A DNA stretch of 64,000 nucleotides from Deltaproteobacteria bacterium (GCA_029262375.1 JAJCZM010000005.1:124001-188000); one strand, 5' to 3'; positions 35,354 to 44,148 are shown, numbered from the stretch's first letter. The notes: generated by a model not told the origin, from the sequence alone. Translations and numbers: made by a program.

Positions 35354-35947
35354 ATGCGAAAGCCAGTGATACTCGTAGCGCTCGTGACGGCAGTGCTTAT
35401 GGCACCCATGTCGGTGCAGGCCAAGGACTACACGGTCGAGAGGGAGCACACCTCGGTGAAATTCCGCGTGCGACATCTGTTCACGAAAGTGGAAGGCCAG
35501 TTCAAAATGTTCGAGGGCAAGATCCAATTCGATGTGAATAAACCCGCCGACACGAAAGTGAGCGGGAGCATCGACGTGTCTACGATCGACACGAACGTTG
35601 CGGAGCGCGACAAACACCTGCGCTCAAAGGATTTCTTTGACGTCGAAGTGTACCCGACGATCACCTTCGAGAGTACCTCGGTGAGCAGCGTCGATTCGAA
35701 GGCGAATACCGCGAAACTCAACGGCAAGCTCACAATGCGCGGTGTGACCAAAGATATCGTCCTCGACGTCGCCTTTCATGGAGAAGGCGCCGACCCCTGG
35801 GGCAACAAGAAGGCTGGGTTCACCGCCTCGACGAAGATCAATCGTAAAGACTACGGGCTGAACTGGAATGAGGCCCTAGAAACCGGCGGCGTGCTCGTCG
35901 GCGATGAGATCGAGATCCAAATCGACGCGGAAGCCAATGTGATGTAA
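35354..35947 (+). CDS. YceI-family periplasmic protein
   Basis: 197 residues with signal peptide KPVILVALVTAVLMAPMSVQA. The lipocalin-like YceI domain is complete: YTVEREHTSVKFRVRHLFTKVEGQFKMFEG, IDVSTIDTNVAERDKHLRSKDFFDVEVYPTITFES and RKDYGLNWNEALETGGVLVGDEIEIQID. YceI proteins bind isoprenoid-like lipids and respond to acid, osmotic or metal stress. The bufferin genes begin about 105 bp downstream. Confidence 0.93.
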   Translation: MRKPVILVALVTAVLMAPMSVQAKDYTVEREHTSVKFRVRHLFTKVEGQFKMFEGKIQFDVNKPADTKVSGSIDVSTIDTNVAERDKHLRSKDFFDVEVYPTITFESTSVSSVDSKANTAKLNGKLTMRGVTKDIVLDVAFHGEGADPWGNKKAGFTASTKINRKDYGLNWNEALETGGVLVGDEIEIQIDAEANVM

Positions 35948-36053
35948 CGCGTGTTGCGCGCCATCGTATTGACATTCGCCTACAACACGCCGCAATAGAA
36001 CGCGGCCATTAAGAGTGCGCGACGCACCGCGACGTGCAAAAGGAGCAACGACA

Positions 36054-36335
36054 ATGGCAACAATCAAAGTGAATAAGAGCTCTCTGCTTTTGGCATCCGC
36101 AGCTGCGGGTCTCATGACGCTGGCGATGACGGCGGCCCCCAATCATGCAACCGCAGACGATGCCCAAGTGAAGTGCTACGGCGTCAACAAGTGTAAGGGC
36201 AGCGGCGATTGCGGCGGTAAGGGCCACTCCTGCGCCGGACACAACGAGTGCGCGGGTCAGGGCTACATCAAGCTCGACAAAGACACCTGCCTCAAGATCA
36301 AAGGCGGGCGTCTCACGCCTGATGCCGCCGAGTAA
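36054..36335 (+). CDS. bufA2: Bufferin precursor (BufA2-like Cys-rich metallophore)
   Basis: 93 residues from ATG 36054, behind an AAAGGAG site. A signal peptide (SSLLLASAAAGLMTLAMTAA) is followed by a short core rich in Cys: VKCYGVNKCKGSGDCGGKGH, then SCAGHNECAGQGY and a final Cys in DTCLKIKGG. This is the bufferin layout: an exported peptide whose Cys residues are converted to copper-binding groups by a DUF692/MNIO enzyme, encoded just downstream. A TTGACA at 35969-35974 is a possible -35 box, with no convincing -10. Confidence 0.8.
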   Translation: MATIKVNKSSLLLASAAAGLMTLAMTAAPNHATADDAQVKCYGVNKCKGSGDCGGKGHSCAGHNECAGQGYIKLDKDTCLKIKGGRLTPDAAE

Positions 36336-36373
36336 GCGCGGCCGCGCTAGGACAGCAATGACTGGAGTGCTCG

Positions 36374-37264
36374 GTGTCTGATTCGTCCATGTGGCCGCAA
36401 CTCGGTTACGGTCTTGGACTGCGCACCGAGCACTACAGTGACGTCCTCGAGGGGCGGACGACCGATGTCGATTGGTTCGAGGTAATTTCCGAGAACTTCA
36501 TGGACAGCGGCGGCCGCCCCTTGCGTATTTTGGAGGCCGTACGCCGCGATCGCCCGGTCGCGCTGCATGGCGTGGGGCTGTCGATCGGATCCAGCGATGC
36601 GCTCAACGAGCGCTATTTGGAACAGCTCGACTCTTTGGCCAAACGGATCGAACCCGCTCTCATCACCGATCACTTGTGCTGGACCGGTACCGGCGGCCGC
36701 GGCCTCTACGATCTCTTGCCGCTGCCATATACCGAAGAGGTTCTCGAGTATGTCGCGAGTCGCGTTCGCCGTGTCCAGGATCGCCTGGGAAGGCGGATTC
36801 TGCTGGAGAACGCATCAACGTATCTCGAGTGGTCTGCGACGCAGATGCCTGAATCGGAATTTCTGGCTGAGCTCTCACGGCGTGCCGATTGCGGAATCCT
36901 GCTCGATGTCAACAATGTGTATGTCAGCTGTACGAATCACGGTCTGGATGCGCAACGCTACATCGACGCGATTCCCGCTGAGCGCGTAGGGCAGATTCAT
37001 CTGGCCGGCTTTACCGACATGGGCTCGTATCTGTTCGACACGCATAGCGCGCCCGTGTGCGACGAAGTCTGGAGTCTGTACCGGCGCGCCGTAGCGAGAC
37101 TGGGCGAATCTTCCACGCTGGTCGAATGGGACGATGACATCCCGAGCCTCGAGCGACTGACGCAAGAGCTGGATCGCGCACGTGGCGAGGCGACTCGCGC
37201 ACGCGAGTCGCGCGATGAAGATGAAAAGGAGGATGGCGATGTCGGCACCCACGACGCTCCTTGA
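36374..37264 (+). CDS. bufB: DUF692/MNIO multinuclear iron oxidative enzyme
   Basis: 296 residues from GTG 36374 (TGGAG upstream). The TIM-barrel DUF692 family signature is strong: GYGLGLRTEHYSDVL, DWFEVISENFM, VALHGVGLSIGS, ITDHLCW, LLENASTYLEW and LLDVNNVYVS, with HLAGF and DTHSAPV supplying further His/Asp iron ligands. MNIO enzymes oxidise Cys in precursor peptides, here most likely BufA2. The last 26 bases overlap BufC. The C-terminus is extended by a Glu/Asp/Arg-rich stretch. Confidence 0.92.
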   Translation: MSDSSMWPQLGYGLGLRTEHYSDVLEGRTTDVDWFEVISENFMDSGGRPLRILEAVRRDRPVALHGVGLSIGSSDALNERYLEQLDSLAKRIEPALITDHLCWTGTGGRGLYDLLPLPYTEEVLEYVASRVRRVQDRLGRRILLENASTYLEWSATQMPESEFLAELSRRADCGILLDVNNVYVSCTNHGLDAQRYIDAIPAERVGQIHLAGFTDMGSYLFDTHSAPVCDEVWSLYRRAVARLGESSTLVEWDDDIPSLERLTQELDRARGEATRARESRDEDEKEDGDVGTHDAP

Positions 37265-38072
37265 TGCGCAGCGCTGGCTGGCCGACATCGTGCTCGGCGG
37301 TCGAGCAGCCGTCGACGCGCACCTCGGCGACGCCGACAGTCGACTGAAGGGGCCGAGCCGTGACGATGCGCGCGCGCGCTTGGGCGCCTATGTTGCCGGA
37401 TACCCCGCGCGCATACGCGAGGCCCTGACGGAGGCGTATCCGGCGATTGAAAATCTGGTGGGTGACGTTGCGTTCATGGCGCTGGCTGAGCGCTATGCCC
37501 CTCATTCACCGACGGGTCAGTACAGTCTCACGAGCGCGGCCGGTGCGCTTCAAGCGTTTCTAGACGACGATGAACTCACCGACTCGCTTCCGTTTCTTCC
37601 CCAACTTGCCGACCTGGAGTGGCATGTGCTCGAGGCGTTCCATGCGACCGACCGCGTGGCCGCAGATTTGAGCGTTGTCTCGGGCTGGGGGCCTGAGGAC
37701 TGGGCCGCGGCGGTTCTCGAGTTTCAGCCGTCGGTGTGGGTGAGCGCCTCTGAGTGGCCGCTGCACGATCTTTGGACTGCCCGCGACACCGAACGCGATG
37801 AGATCGACATCGTCGTCGAGGGGCGCCCGCAGGCCGTGATGGTGTACCGATCAGGCCCCTTCGACTCTATCGACGCCAGCGTTCGATGTGTGATGATCGA
37901 GCCGCTACGGGCCGAAGCATTGTCGCGTTTGATCGGTGGTGCGAGCCTGGGAGAGACGATGACCGCGTTAGCAGAGGCCTCGATCTCGCCCGAGCAGGTG
38001 AGCGGCTGGTTTGCGCAGTGGGCCGAAGACGCGCTGATAACCTCGATCGGGCGCGCGGCGAGCGCAGAGTGA
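37239..38072 (+). CDS. bufC: DUF2063 bufferin maturation partner
   Basis: 277 residues. ATG 37239 is chosen because AAGGAGG lies 6 bases ahead; an ATG at 37233 sits on the ribosome site itself. The N-terminal DUF2063 domain reads LLDAQRWLADIVL...LGAYVAGYPARIREALTEAYPAIENLVGD, followed by ALAERYAPHSP. The protein presents the precursor to the MNIO enzyme. The three genes bufA2-bufB-bufC are contiguous and in the usual order. Confidence 0.9.
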   Translation: MSAPTTLLDAQRWLADIVLGGRAAVDAHLGDADSRLKGPSRDDARARLGAYVAGYPARIREALTEAYPAIENLVGDVAFMALAERYAPHSPTGQYSLTSAAGALQAFLDDDELTDSLPFLPQLADLEWHVLEAFHATDRVAADLSVVSGWGPEDWAAAVLEFQPSVWVSASEWPLHDLWTARDTERDEIDIVVEGRPQAVMVYRSGPFDSIDASVRCVMIEPLRAEALSRLIGGASLGETMTALAEASISPEQVSGWFAQWAEDALITSIGRAASAE

Positions 38073-38323
38073 CGTGTGTCGCACCGGTCGATCTGGTGCA
38101 GGTCCGCGCCAAGTGGGGTAGGTCAATGGGCGGGGAAACACCCGTTTCGTGCTCCGACCACACCACATCTCGCGCACAAAAGCGGGAGCAGGTGCTCTTT
38201 CCTGGGATTTCGCGTTGACGCTCGTGCGCCGCGGGTGGTATCCGAGGGGGTGCTGCGCTCGCCACTTCGGCGGCGCCAAGCGCAATCACAGCCTAGGGAA
38301 TTACAGCCTAATGGAGGGTCTTC

Positions 38324-40531
38324 ATGGCCGGTCTTAAGTTGGGGAGATTGACGGGGGCCTCGCGCCCGTCCCGAATCGTTCGCTACTCAAGCGCGTCGAC
38401 GTTCGACGCCCAGTCTCTGACGATCCCCGTGCGGGTCGGGATGACGTTTCTCACGTTGGCTCTGGCAGCGTGGCTGCTATCGGCAGGACTTGCCTACGCA
38501 GCGGCCGGCAACGTCGCAGGCGAACAAAAGATCAGCGACTTGGCTGGTGGCTTTACCGGCGCTCTCGACGATGGCGATGAGTTCGGCCAGGCCGTCGCCG
38601 GCCTGACCGACCTCGATGGCAATACGGTGCCGGATATCGCGGTCGGCGCACCGTTCGATGACGACGGTGGCATCAATCGTGGTGCGATCTGGGTGCAGTT
38701 CCTGGATACCGCGGGCATGGTCGTCTCGCACCAAAAAATCTCCGATACCTCCGGCGGTTTCCTCGGTTCTCTGGATGACAACGACGAGTTCGGTATGTCA
38801 GCCACTTCGTTGGGCGACCTCGACGGCGACACGGTACCCGACATCGCCGTGGGTGCCCCTCGCGACGACGACGGCGGGAGCAATCGTGGGGCAGTATGGA
38901 TTCTCTTCCTCAATGCCAACGGCACCGTGAAGGGCCATCAGAAGATCAGCGACACGAACGGCAACTTCAGTGGCTCGCTTGCGAACGATGATGAGTTCGG
39001 TTTTGCGGTTGCGCGTATCGGCGATCTCGACGGCGACGCGATCACCGACTTGGCGGTTGGCGCGCCGTTCGACGATGACGGCGGCACCGACCGTGGTGCC
39101 ACCTGGATCTTGCTCATGAACGCCAATGGCACAGTGAAGAACCAGGCAAAGATCAGCGACCTGACCGGTGGCTTCGGCGGCTCGCTTGCCGACAACGACC
39201 TGTTCGGTAGCTCGCTGAGTGCCTATCAGGATCTGAATAACGACGGTGTAGAAGACCTCGCGATCGGAGCCATCGGTGACTCCGACGGCGGACTCGCGCG
39301 TGGCGCGGTGTGGAACATATTCCTCACGGCTGCAGGCGGCGTTTTCGGCAGCCAAAAGATCAGTGATTTGGCCGGTGGTTTCACAGGTACACTCAACGAC
39401 TTCGATAATTTCGGATCATCGCTCGCAGTCACCGCCGATCTCAACGCAGATGGTGTCAGTGACCTGATGGTCGGTGCCAGCGGCGACGACGACGGTGGTA
39501 GTGATCGGGGAGCGGTCTGGGTGCTGCTCATGAATACGAACGGCACGGTCGCGTTGCGCCGTAAGATCAGCTCGACGACGGGAGGGCTGACGGGCCCCCT
39601 CGCGAACCTCGACCTGTTCGGTAGCGCGGTCGTCTCGCCCAAGGACATAGACGCCGACGGTGTGGCGGATCTCGTGGTAGGCGCTCGCCGCGACGATGAC
39701 GGCGGTGGGCAACGCGGAGCAGTCTACGTGCTCTTCCTCGACGGCACGCCCGGTGCGTTCTGTGGTGACACGATCCTCGACCCCGGTGAGGATTGCGACG
39801 ACGGGAACGTCGATAACGGCGACTGCTGCGATAGCTCTTGTGGTTTCGATCCCGCGACTACGTCGTGCGACGATGCGACCATCTGCAACGGGACCGAAGA
39901 ATGTGACGGCGCCGGCACCTGTCTCTCGGGCACCGTACTCGATTGCGATGACAGCCAGCCTTGCACGCAAGACACCTGCGATCCGGTGCTCGGTTGCCAG
40001 TCGACCTCGGGGCCGTCTGCGGTATGTCTCCTGCCCGGTAAGACGTTGTTCGACGTCGTAGACAAGGCCGACAGCAGCAAAGACAAGATCAAGTGGAAGT
40101 GGCTCAAGGGCGAGGCGACGCTGATCACCGATTTTGGCGATCCGATCGTGTCCACCGACTACACATTGTGTGTGTACGACGAGACTGCGGCGACGCCGAC
40201 TTTGACGAGTTCACTCAATCTACCGCCCAACGGAGCATGGAAGCCGAACAGCAAGGGATTCAAGTACGTCGACAAGACCACGGTGTTTGATGGCGTATTC
40301 AAGCTCCAATTGAAGAGCGGTTCCGCGGGCAAGGCGAAAGTATCCTTCCAGGCCAGAGGTCTGAACATCAATCCGGCGCTGACGCCGTTCGATGGTGCGA
40401 ACTTCTACGATCAGGACGGCAAAGTGACCGTCCAGCTGATCAATGGAGTGGGGATGTGCTGGTCCGCGGACCTGCCGCTTCCTGCGCTCAAGAACGATGT
40501 AGACCGCTTCAAGGATAAGAATCCGCAGTAG
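38324..40531 (+). CDS. Secreted FG-GAP (integrin-alpha-like) propeller protein
   Basis: 735 residues. Signal region FLTLALAAWLLSAGLAYAAA is preceded by a long basic leader. Six to seven repeats of about 66 residues follow, each with an FG-GAP Ca-binding loop (DLDGDTVPDIAVGAPRDDDGG) and a linker like QKISDLTGGFGGSLADNDLFG. Cys-rich modules come next (GEDCDDGNVDNGDCCDSSC, CDDSQPCTQDTCDPVLGC), then a C-terminal domain of about 150 residues (IKWKWLKGEATL, DYTLCVYDE, GFKYVDKT). The protein is likely surface adhesive or structural. A strong terminator follows. Confidence 0.85.
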   Translation: MAGLKLGRLTGASRPSRIVRYSSASTFDAQSLTIPVRVGMTFLTLALAAWLLSAGLAYAAAGNVAGEQKISDLAGGFTGALDDGDEFGQAVAGLTDLDGNTVPDIAVGAPFDDDGGINRGAIWVQFLDTAGMVVSHQKISDTSGGFLGSLDDNDEFGMSATSLGDLDGDTVPDIAVGAPRDDDGGSNRGAVWILFLNANGTVKGHQKISDTNGNFSGSLANDDEFGFAVARIGDLDGDAITDLAVGAPFDDDGGTDRGATWILLMNANGTVKNQAKISDLTGGFGGSLADNDLFGSSLSAYQDLNNDGVEDLAIGAIGDSDGGLARGAVWNIFLTAAGGVFGSQKISDLAGGFTGTLNDFDNFGSSLAVTADLNADGVSDLMVGASGDDDGGSDRGAVWVLLMNTNGTVALRRKISSTTGGLTGPLANLDLFGSAVVSPKDIDADGVADLVVGARRDDDGGGQRGAVYVLFLDGTPGAFCGDTILDPGEDCDDGNVDNGDCCDSSCGFDPATTSCDDATICNGTEECDGAGTCLSGTVLDCDDSQPCTQDTCDPVLGCQSTSGPSAVCLLPGKTLFDVVDKADSSKDKIKWKWLKGEATLITDFGDPIVSTDYTLCVYDETAATPTLTSSLNLPPNGAWKPNSKGFKYVDKTTVFDGVFKLQLKSGSAGKAKVSFQARGLNINPALTPFDGANFYDQDGKVTVQLINGVGMCWSADLPLPALKNDVDRFKDKNPQ
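38515..39750 (+). repeat. Tandem repeats of about 198-201 bp encoding FG-GAP blades
   Basis: The FG-GAP coding region is built of six to seven diverged repeats about 66 codons apart, each starting near 'CAxAAGATCAGCGAC' and containing 'GACGACGACGG'. Repeat boundaries follow the protein blades, so this is gene-internal duplication, not a satellite. Confidence 0.7.
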
Positions 40532-40560
40532 TCGGAAATTCGTTCCGACATTCTCGCGAG

Positions 40561-40596
40561 AAAGCGCGGGTCCTCACGGGCCCGCGCTTTTTTTTC
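40561..40596 (+). terminator. Rho-independent terminator after FG-GAP gene
   Basis: AAAGCGCGGG (40561-40570) pairs perfectly with CCCGCGCTTT (40581-40590) around a 10-base loop, and a run of eight T follows from 40588. It lies 30 bases after the stop codon. Confidence 0.92.
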
Positions 40597-40661
40597 GATT
40601 GATCGAACCTGCAAGGGCGGCCGCGCGTATGGAGGAGTGAGCCACATGGAGGTGAGCAACG

Positions 40662-41099
40662 ATGTCCACGACGTTCGATACCAAAGCATGTCCCTACTGC
40701 GCAGAAACCATCAAAACCGAAGCCGTTCGATGCAGGTACTGCCGGAGCCGCGTCTCGGTCTTCGAGGACCGTCAGTGGCACCGCGGCGGCGAAGACCGCC
40801 GATTGGCCGGTGTCGCGTCCGGATTGGCGCACGCATTCTCCGTACCGGTCGGATATGTCCGACTCGGCTTCGTCATCGCTACGTTGATCAACTTCATCGG
40901 CCCGCTCGCCTATGCAGGGCTGTGGTTGGCGATGCCGCCGGCGCCCAAGCGCCGATCACTGCTCGAGAGAGTACTGGCTGAACTTCGCGACGCGTTCGAT
41001 CGCGTTCGAGAGTGTCGCACCGACGCCGCGGGGCCGACGCACGCGCGGGCGGGAAACGGCGGTACGGACGTGGTAGATGGAGGCGATGGCGAGCGATGA
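40662..41099 (+). CDS. PspC-domain protein with N-terminal zinc ribbon (first copy)
   Basis: 145 residues. CPYCAETIKTEAVRCRYCRS is a zinc ribbon. The PspC domain follows (DRRLAGVASGLAHAFSVPVGYVRLGFVIATLINFIGPLAYAGLWLAMP) with one to two membrane helices, then a hydrophilic tail. PspC proteins sense or bind membrane-stress partners. The gene overlaps the ECF sigma gene by 23 bases, and a second PspC gene of like design ends the operon at 42441. Confidence 0.85.
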   Translation: MSTTFDTKACPYCAETIKTEAVRCRYCRSRVSVFEDRQWHRGGEDRRLAGVASGLAHAFSVPVGYVRLGFVIATLINFIGPLAYAGLWLAMPPAPKRRSLLERVLAELRDAFDRVRECRTDAAGPTHARAGNGGTDVVDGGDGER

Positions 41100-41613
41100 G
41101 GAATTGGCCGGCAGAGTTGCGCGAGGCGACGAAGTCGCGGTCGAGGAACTCGTCGGCCGATACAGTCGCGCGCTCGCTCATCTCATCGAACGCCACACGG
41201 GCGGCCGCGATGTCGAAGACATCTATCAGGAGACTTGGATTCGAGCCCTGGGCGCTATCGACGGCTTCGACTTGCAGCGCAAATTTTCTAGTTGGATCTT
41301 TCGCATTGCCGTTAACCTCTGCCGAGACTCTCACCGGCGTCGCGCTGCGCGGCCACAAGCAACGGAAGATTCGGCCCTCGTCGGGCGTGGAATCGATCAA
41401 GCGGCGGCGCTCGACGCGGCATCGCTGCTCGCTCGATTGCCGGTTGAGCAGCGCGAAGCCATCGTTCTACGCTACTACCACGACCTGCCGGAGAGTGAGA
41501 TGGCGGAAGTCATGGGCGTAGCGCGCGGCACCGTGAAGAGTCGGCTACACACGGCTCTCGGCAAGCTCGCCGTGCTCGCGCAAGACGACCGCGACGGAGA
41601 TAAAGTCAAATGA
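41077..41613 (+). CDS. ECF RNA polymerase sigma factor
   Basis: 178 residues. Region 2 is VEELVGRYSRALAHLIERHTGGRDVEDIYQETWIRAL...FSSWIFRIAVNLCRD; region 4 is LPVEQREAIVLRYYHDLPESEMAEVMGVARGTVKSRLHTALGKL. It lacks regions 1 and 3, as in the extracytoplasmic-function group. The next gene overlaps its stop (ATGA) and encodes a membrane protein, the usual place of an anti-sigma factor. Start could also be ATG 41086. Confidence 0.92.
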   Translation: MEAMASDEELAGRVARGDEVAVEELVGRYSRALAHLIERHTGGRDVEDIYQETWIRALGAIDGFDLQRKFSSWIFRIAVNLCRDSHRRRAARPQATEDSALVGRGIDQAAALDAASLLARLPVEQREAIVLRYYHDLPESEMAEVMGVARGTVKSRLHTALGKLAVLAQDDRDGDKVK

Positions 41614-42062
41614 ACGATCGCACGCCGAACGAACAGGAGCTGCGCCGACGGCTCCAGCGAGATCTTGGAGAGGCCGGAGCGTCGGCGAAAGTCGATGCCG
41701 ATTTACTCGCCCGCATCCTCGTTGCATCGCCGATTGCAGTCGACGATGCCGGCATGGCTCGGCGCGCGCTGGGTGGCATGCGCCCGGAGCTGGCCAGGCG
41801 CCGCAGCGCCGATCTTCACCGACAGGTGCTGGTGCGCGTCATGCTCGCTGTCGTACCGCTACCTTTTGTGGTCGCATACGCGGTCTATGTCCTGCGCGCG
41901 CTGTACGTACCGGTGGCGGCGCTCCTGACTCCCGATTTGGCGGCGTACGTGGCTGTCGTGCACATCATGTTGCTCACTTTGCTCTTCGGCGTCACGTACG
42001 CCGCCATTCCGATGATGCTCTCGCGCTCGGGGAACGCCGGTCATCCGCCGGCTGCCGCGTAG
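41610..42062 (+). CDS. Membrane protein, candidate anti-sigma factor
   Basis: 150 residues, overlapping the sigma gene by 4 bases. A polar N-terminal half of about 80 residues (NEQELRRRLQRDLGEAGAS...) is followed by two membrane helices (VRVMLAVVPLPFVVAYAVYVLRALYV and AAYVAVVHIMLLTLLFGVTYAA). There is no zinc-binding HxxxCxxC anti-sigma motif. Role is inferred from position and topology only. Confidence 0.65.
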   Translation: MNDRTPNEQELRRRLQRDLGEAGASAKVDADLLARILVASPIAVDDAGMARRALGGMRPELARRRSADLHRQVLVRVMLAVVPLPFVVAYAVYVLRALYVPVAALLTPDLAAYVAVVHIMLLTLLFGVTYAAIPMMLSRSGNAGHPPAAA

Positions 42063-42087
42063 CGCGCGAAGGAACGAGGACGACGAA

Positions 42088-42441
42088 ATGAAACGATGTT
42101 CATACTGCGCTGAAGAAATACAGGATGCCGCGATCAAGTGTCGTTACTGTGGGAGCAATCTGTCTACGGCCGTGACGGCAGAGTGGTGTCGTTCTCGCGA
42201 CGGCAAGCTCATTGCCGGTGTCTGCGCCGGGCTGGCGGAGCAGTTTGGAATCTCGGTGACCGCGTTGCGGCTGGCGTTGGTCCTGCTTGCGCTGATCGGT
42301 TTCGGTTGGGGGATACTGATCTACGTCGTCTTGTGGGTCATCATGCCCTACAGGAACGAGCCCTCGGTTGCGGCGACGGCGACGATGGCAACTAGGGCCG
42401 CCACCGAACGCAATGAAGACGACCGAGGGGCGGAACCGTAG
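42088..42441 (+). CDS. PspC-domain protein with N-terminal zinc ribbon (second copy)
   Basis: 117 residues. CSYCAEEIQDAAIKCRYCGS is a zinc ribbon, then PspC: DGKLIAGVCAGLAEQFGISVTALRLALVLLALIGFGWGILIYVVLWVIMP. It is closely similar in plan to the gene at 40662, so the operon carries two paralogues flanking the sigma/anti-sigma pair. Likely a membrane-stress sensing unit. Confidence 0.88.
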   Translation: MKRCSYCAEEIQDAAIKCRYCGSNLSTAVTAEWCRSRDGKLIAGVCAGLAEQFGISVTALRLALVLLALIGFGWGILIYVVLWVIMPYRNEPSVAATATMATRAATERNEDDRGAEP

Positions 42442-42457
42442 GCGACGCCCGAGACGC

Positions 42458-43111
42458 TTAATCGCCGATCGGCTGCATAGCGTCGATCTGCTTTAGCTCG
42501 GTGCGAAGACTGAGAGCCAGTTCGCAGCTACCACCAGGACAGTCTTCGTCGTTGCTGCAACTACGAGCGTTGTTGCTGCCGCCGATGCACTTGCGGTCGC
42601 TGTTGTGCCTGACCTGAGACAGCAGTGCAGGTTCCCCCGCGACATCCACAAAGAGTTCATACTCGGCACGCGCGGGATCGGCACACGCCGCGGACGGCGG
42701 ATTGGCGCCGGTCAACGCCGGGGTTACATCGATCGTGCAGGTCGCGTCGACGGATGCGGTTAACGTCGTGGCCGGGCAGCTGAACGCAGGCGGCGGAAAC
42801 GTGCACAAGAAATTGTCGTCGGCGAAGATAAAGTCGGTGGGGCCACAGATGCCGCGTAGCTCGAAGTCCGCGGCGGTAGACGTGTCGGTCGTATCGACCG
42901 TGATCATGACTTCGTCGCCGGCAGACACGGCAAAGGACCACGCGTCCGCGATGGTCGGGCTGCAGGGCGCAATCACGCCGGCCTGAGGGGAAAGACCGAT
43001 CACGAGACCGGCGTCATCGACGGCGCTGTCGCAGCCGATGGATCCAAAGCTCAACGCTAGAGCAGATAGCCCAACGGCCATGCCGCGTATTCGGTGCGAG
43101 AATCCGATCAT
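42458..43111 (-). CDS. Secreted Cys-rich lipoprotein of unknown function
   Basis: 217 residues from ATG 43111. Signal peptide GMAVGLSALALSFGSIGC ends in a plausible lipobox. The body has several Cys pairs and a beta-sandwich-like region (AWSFAVSAGDEVMITVDTTD) reminiscent of pre-peptidase C-terminal domains. Near the end is KCIGGSNNARSCSNDEDCPG, a small Cys motif frequent in deltaproteobacterial surface proteins. I do not recognise a catalytic site. It converges with the PspC gene (16-base gap). Confidence 0.7.
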   Translation of the reverse strand: MIGFSHRIRGMAVGLSALALSFGSIGCDSAVDDAGLVIGLSPQAGVIAPCSPTIADAWSFAVSAGDEVMITVDTTDTSTAADFELRGICGPTDFIFADDNFLCTFPPPAFSCPATTLTASVDATCTIDVTPALTGANPPSAACADPARAEYELFVDVAGEPALLSQVRHNSDRKCIGGSNNARSCSNDEDCPGGSCELALSLRTELKQIDAMQPIGD

Positions 43112-43344
43112 GAAGCCCTGTACTGCCGGTCCCTGTTTCCGAGCGCGACCCCGCGACTCGCGAACATTCTCCCGCCGACAGGCCACGATTCTAGCTGACC
43201 TTAAAGCGTAAGTCGCGAGACGCGACAAAATTCTTCGCTGCCCGTGCGGGGGGGCCGGGACGCGGGCGGCCCGAGTTTCGTGCGCACGCGCCGGGCGCCT
43301 CAGGTGTGGCGGTAGCAGTAGGCGCGCGCTAGAAGGCTCGGACT

Positions 43345-44148
43345 ATGCCCGAACCCCAGTATGAGGACATTCTCTTTGAACGCGACGGCGATATTGCCTG
43401 GCTGACCATCAATCGCGAGGAACACGGGAATACGTTTTCGATTACGACCGTGCGCGAAATGATCGATGCGCTCGAGATCGCCCGGCGCGATCGACACTGT
43501 CGCAGCGTGGTCATTCGGGGGGCTGGTGAGCGTTTCTTCTGCCTGGGCGGCGACCACTCGGGGGCGCACGACGGTGACGATGAAGAATTTTTCCACTACG
43601 GGACGACATTCCCGGTCGTCGATCTCTATGACCTGATCGACAAGCACTCAAAGCCAGTGATTGCGATGGTCAACGGTTTCGCGGTCGGCGGCGGCAATGT
43701 CCTCGCCACCGTTTGCGACTTGACGATCGCAGCTTCGACGGCGGTGTTTCGTCAGGTCGGTCCGTCGATGGGGAGCTTCGACGCCGGTTTCGGCACGGCC
43801 TACCTCGAGGAGGCCGTGGGCCGCAAACGTGCGAAAGAGATCTGGTATCTCAACCGGCGCTATACGGCTGAGGAAGCCAAAGAGCTCGGACTCGTCAACG
43901 AGATCGTACCGCCCGAGCAGCTGGAGGAACGAGTGCGCCAGGTCTGCGCCGATCTCGCCGATCGTGGTCCGCTCGCGATCGCGACACTGAAGGCATCGTT
44001 CCACGCTCGTCATGCGGGTGTCGCTGGTCTTTCGCGCATCGCACTGGATCTATTGTCGCAGCAGTACTACCGGACCGAGGAATCGAAGGAACTAGGACGC
44101 GCTTTTCGAGAGAAAGAGAGCCCCGACAAGAAGAAGTTTTGGCGCTGA
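43345..44148 (+). CDS. Enoyl-CoA hydratase/isomerase family, MenB/BadI-like
   Basis: 267 residues of crotonase fold: oxyanion-hole segments FFCLGGDHSG and MVNGFAVGGGNVLATVCDL. The region FRQVGPSMGSFDAGFGTAYL, EAVGRKRAKEIWYLNRRYTAEEAKELGLVNEIVP and the C-terminal YRTEESKE...EKESPD closely follow dihydroxynaphthoyl-CoA synthase (MenB) and 2-ketocyclohexanecarboxyl-CoA hydrolase (BadI). With no menaquinone genes near, a Dieckmann-type ring-opening hydrolase of degradation is the better guess. Confidence 0.85.
   Translation: MPEPQYEDILFERDGDIAWLTINREEHGNTFSITTVREMIDALEIARRDRHCRSVVIRGAGERFFCLGGDHSGAHDGDDEEFFHYGTTFPVVDLYDLIDKHSKPVIAMVNGFAVGGGNVLATVCDLTIAASTAVFRQVGPSMGSFDAGFGTAYLEEAVGRKRAKEIWYLNRRYTAEEAKELGLVNEIVPPEQLEERVRQVCADLADRGPLAIATLKASFHARHAGVAGLSRIALDLLSQQYYRTEESKELGRAFREKESPDKKKFWR

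Noticed and set aside
36374..37264. DUF692 protein as a plain xylose-isomerase-like enzyme
   Set aside because: Its place between a Cys-rich exported peptide and a DUF2063 gene fits bufferin maturation far better.
38073..38323. Possible small gene between bufC and the FG-GAP gene
   Set aside because: Short open frames exist, but composition is random and no ribosome site precedes a start, apart from the GGAGGG of the FG-GAP gene.
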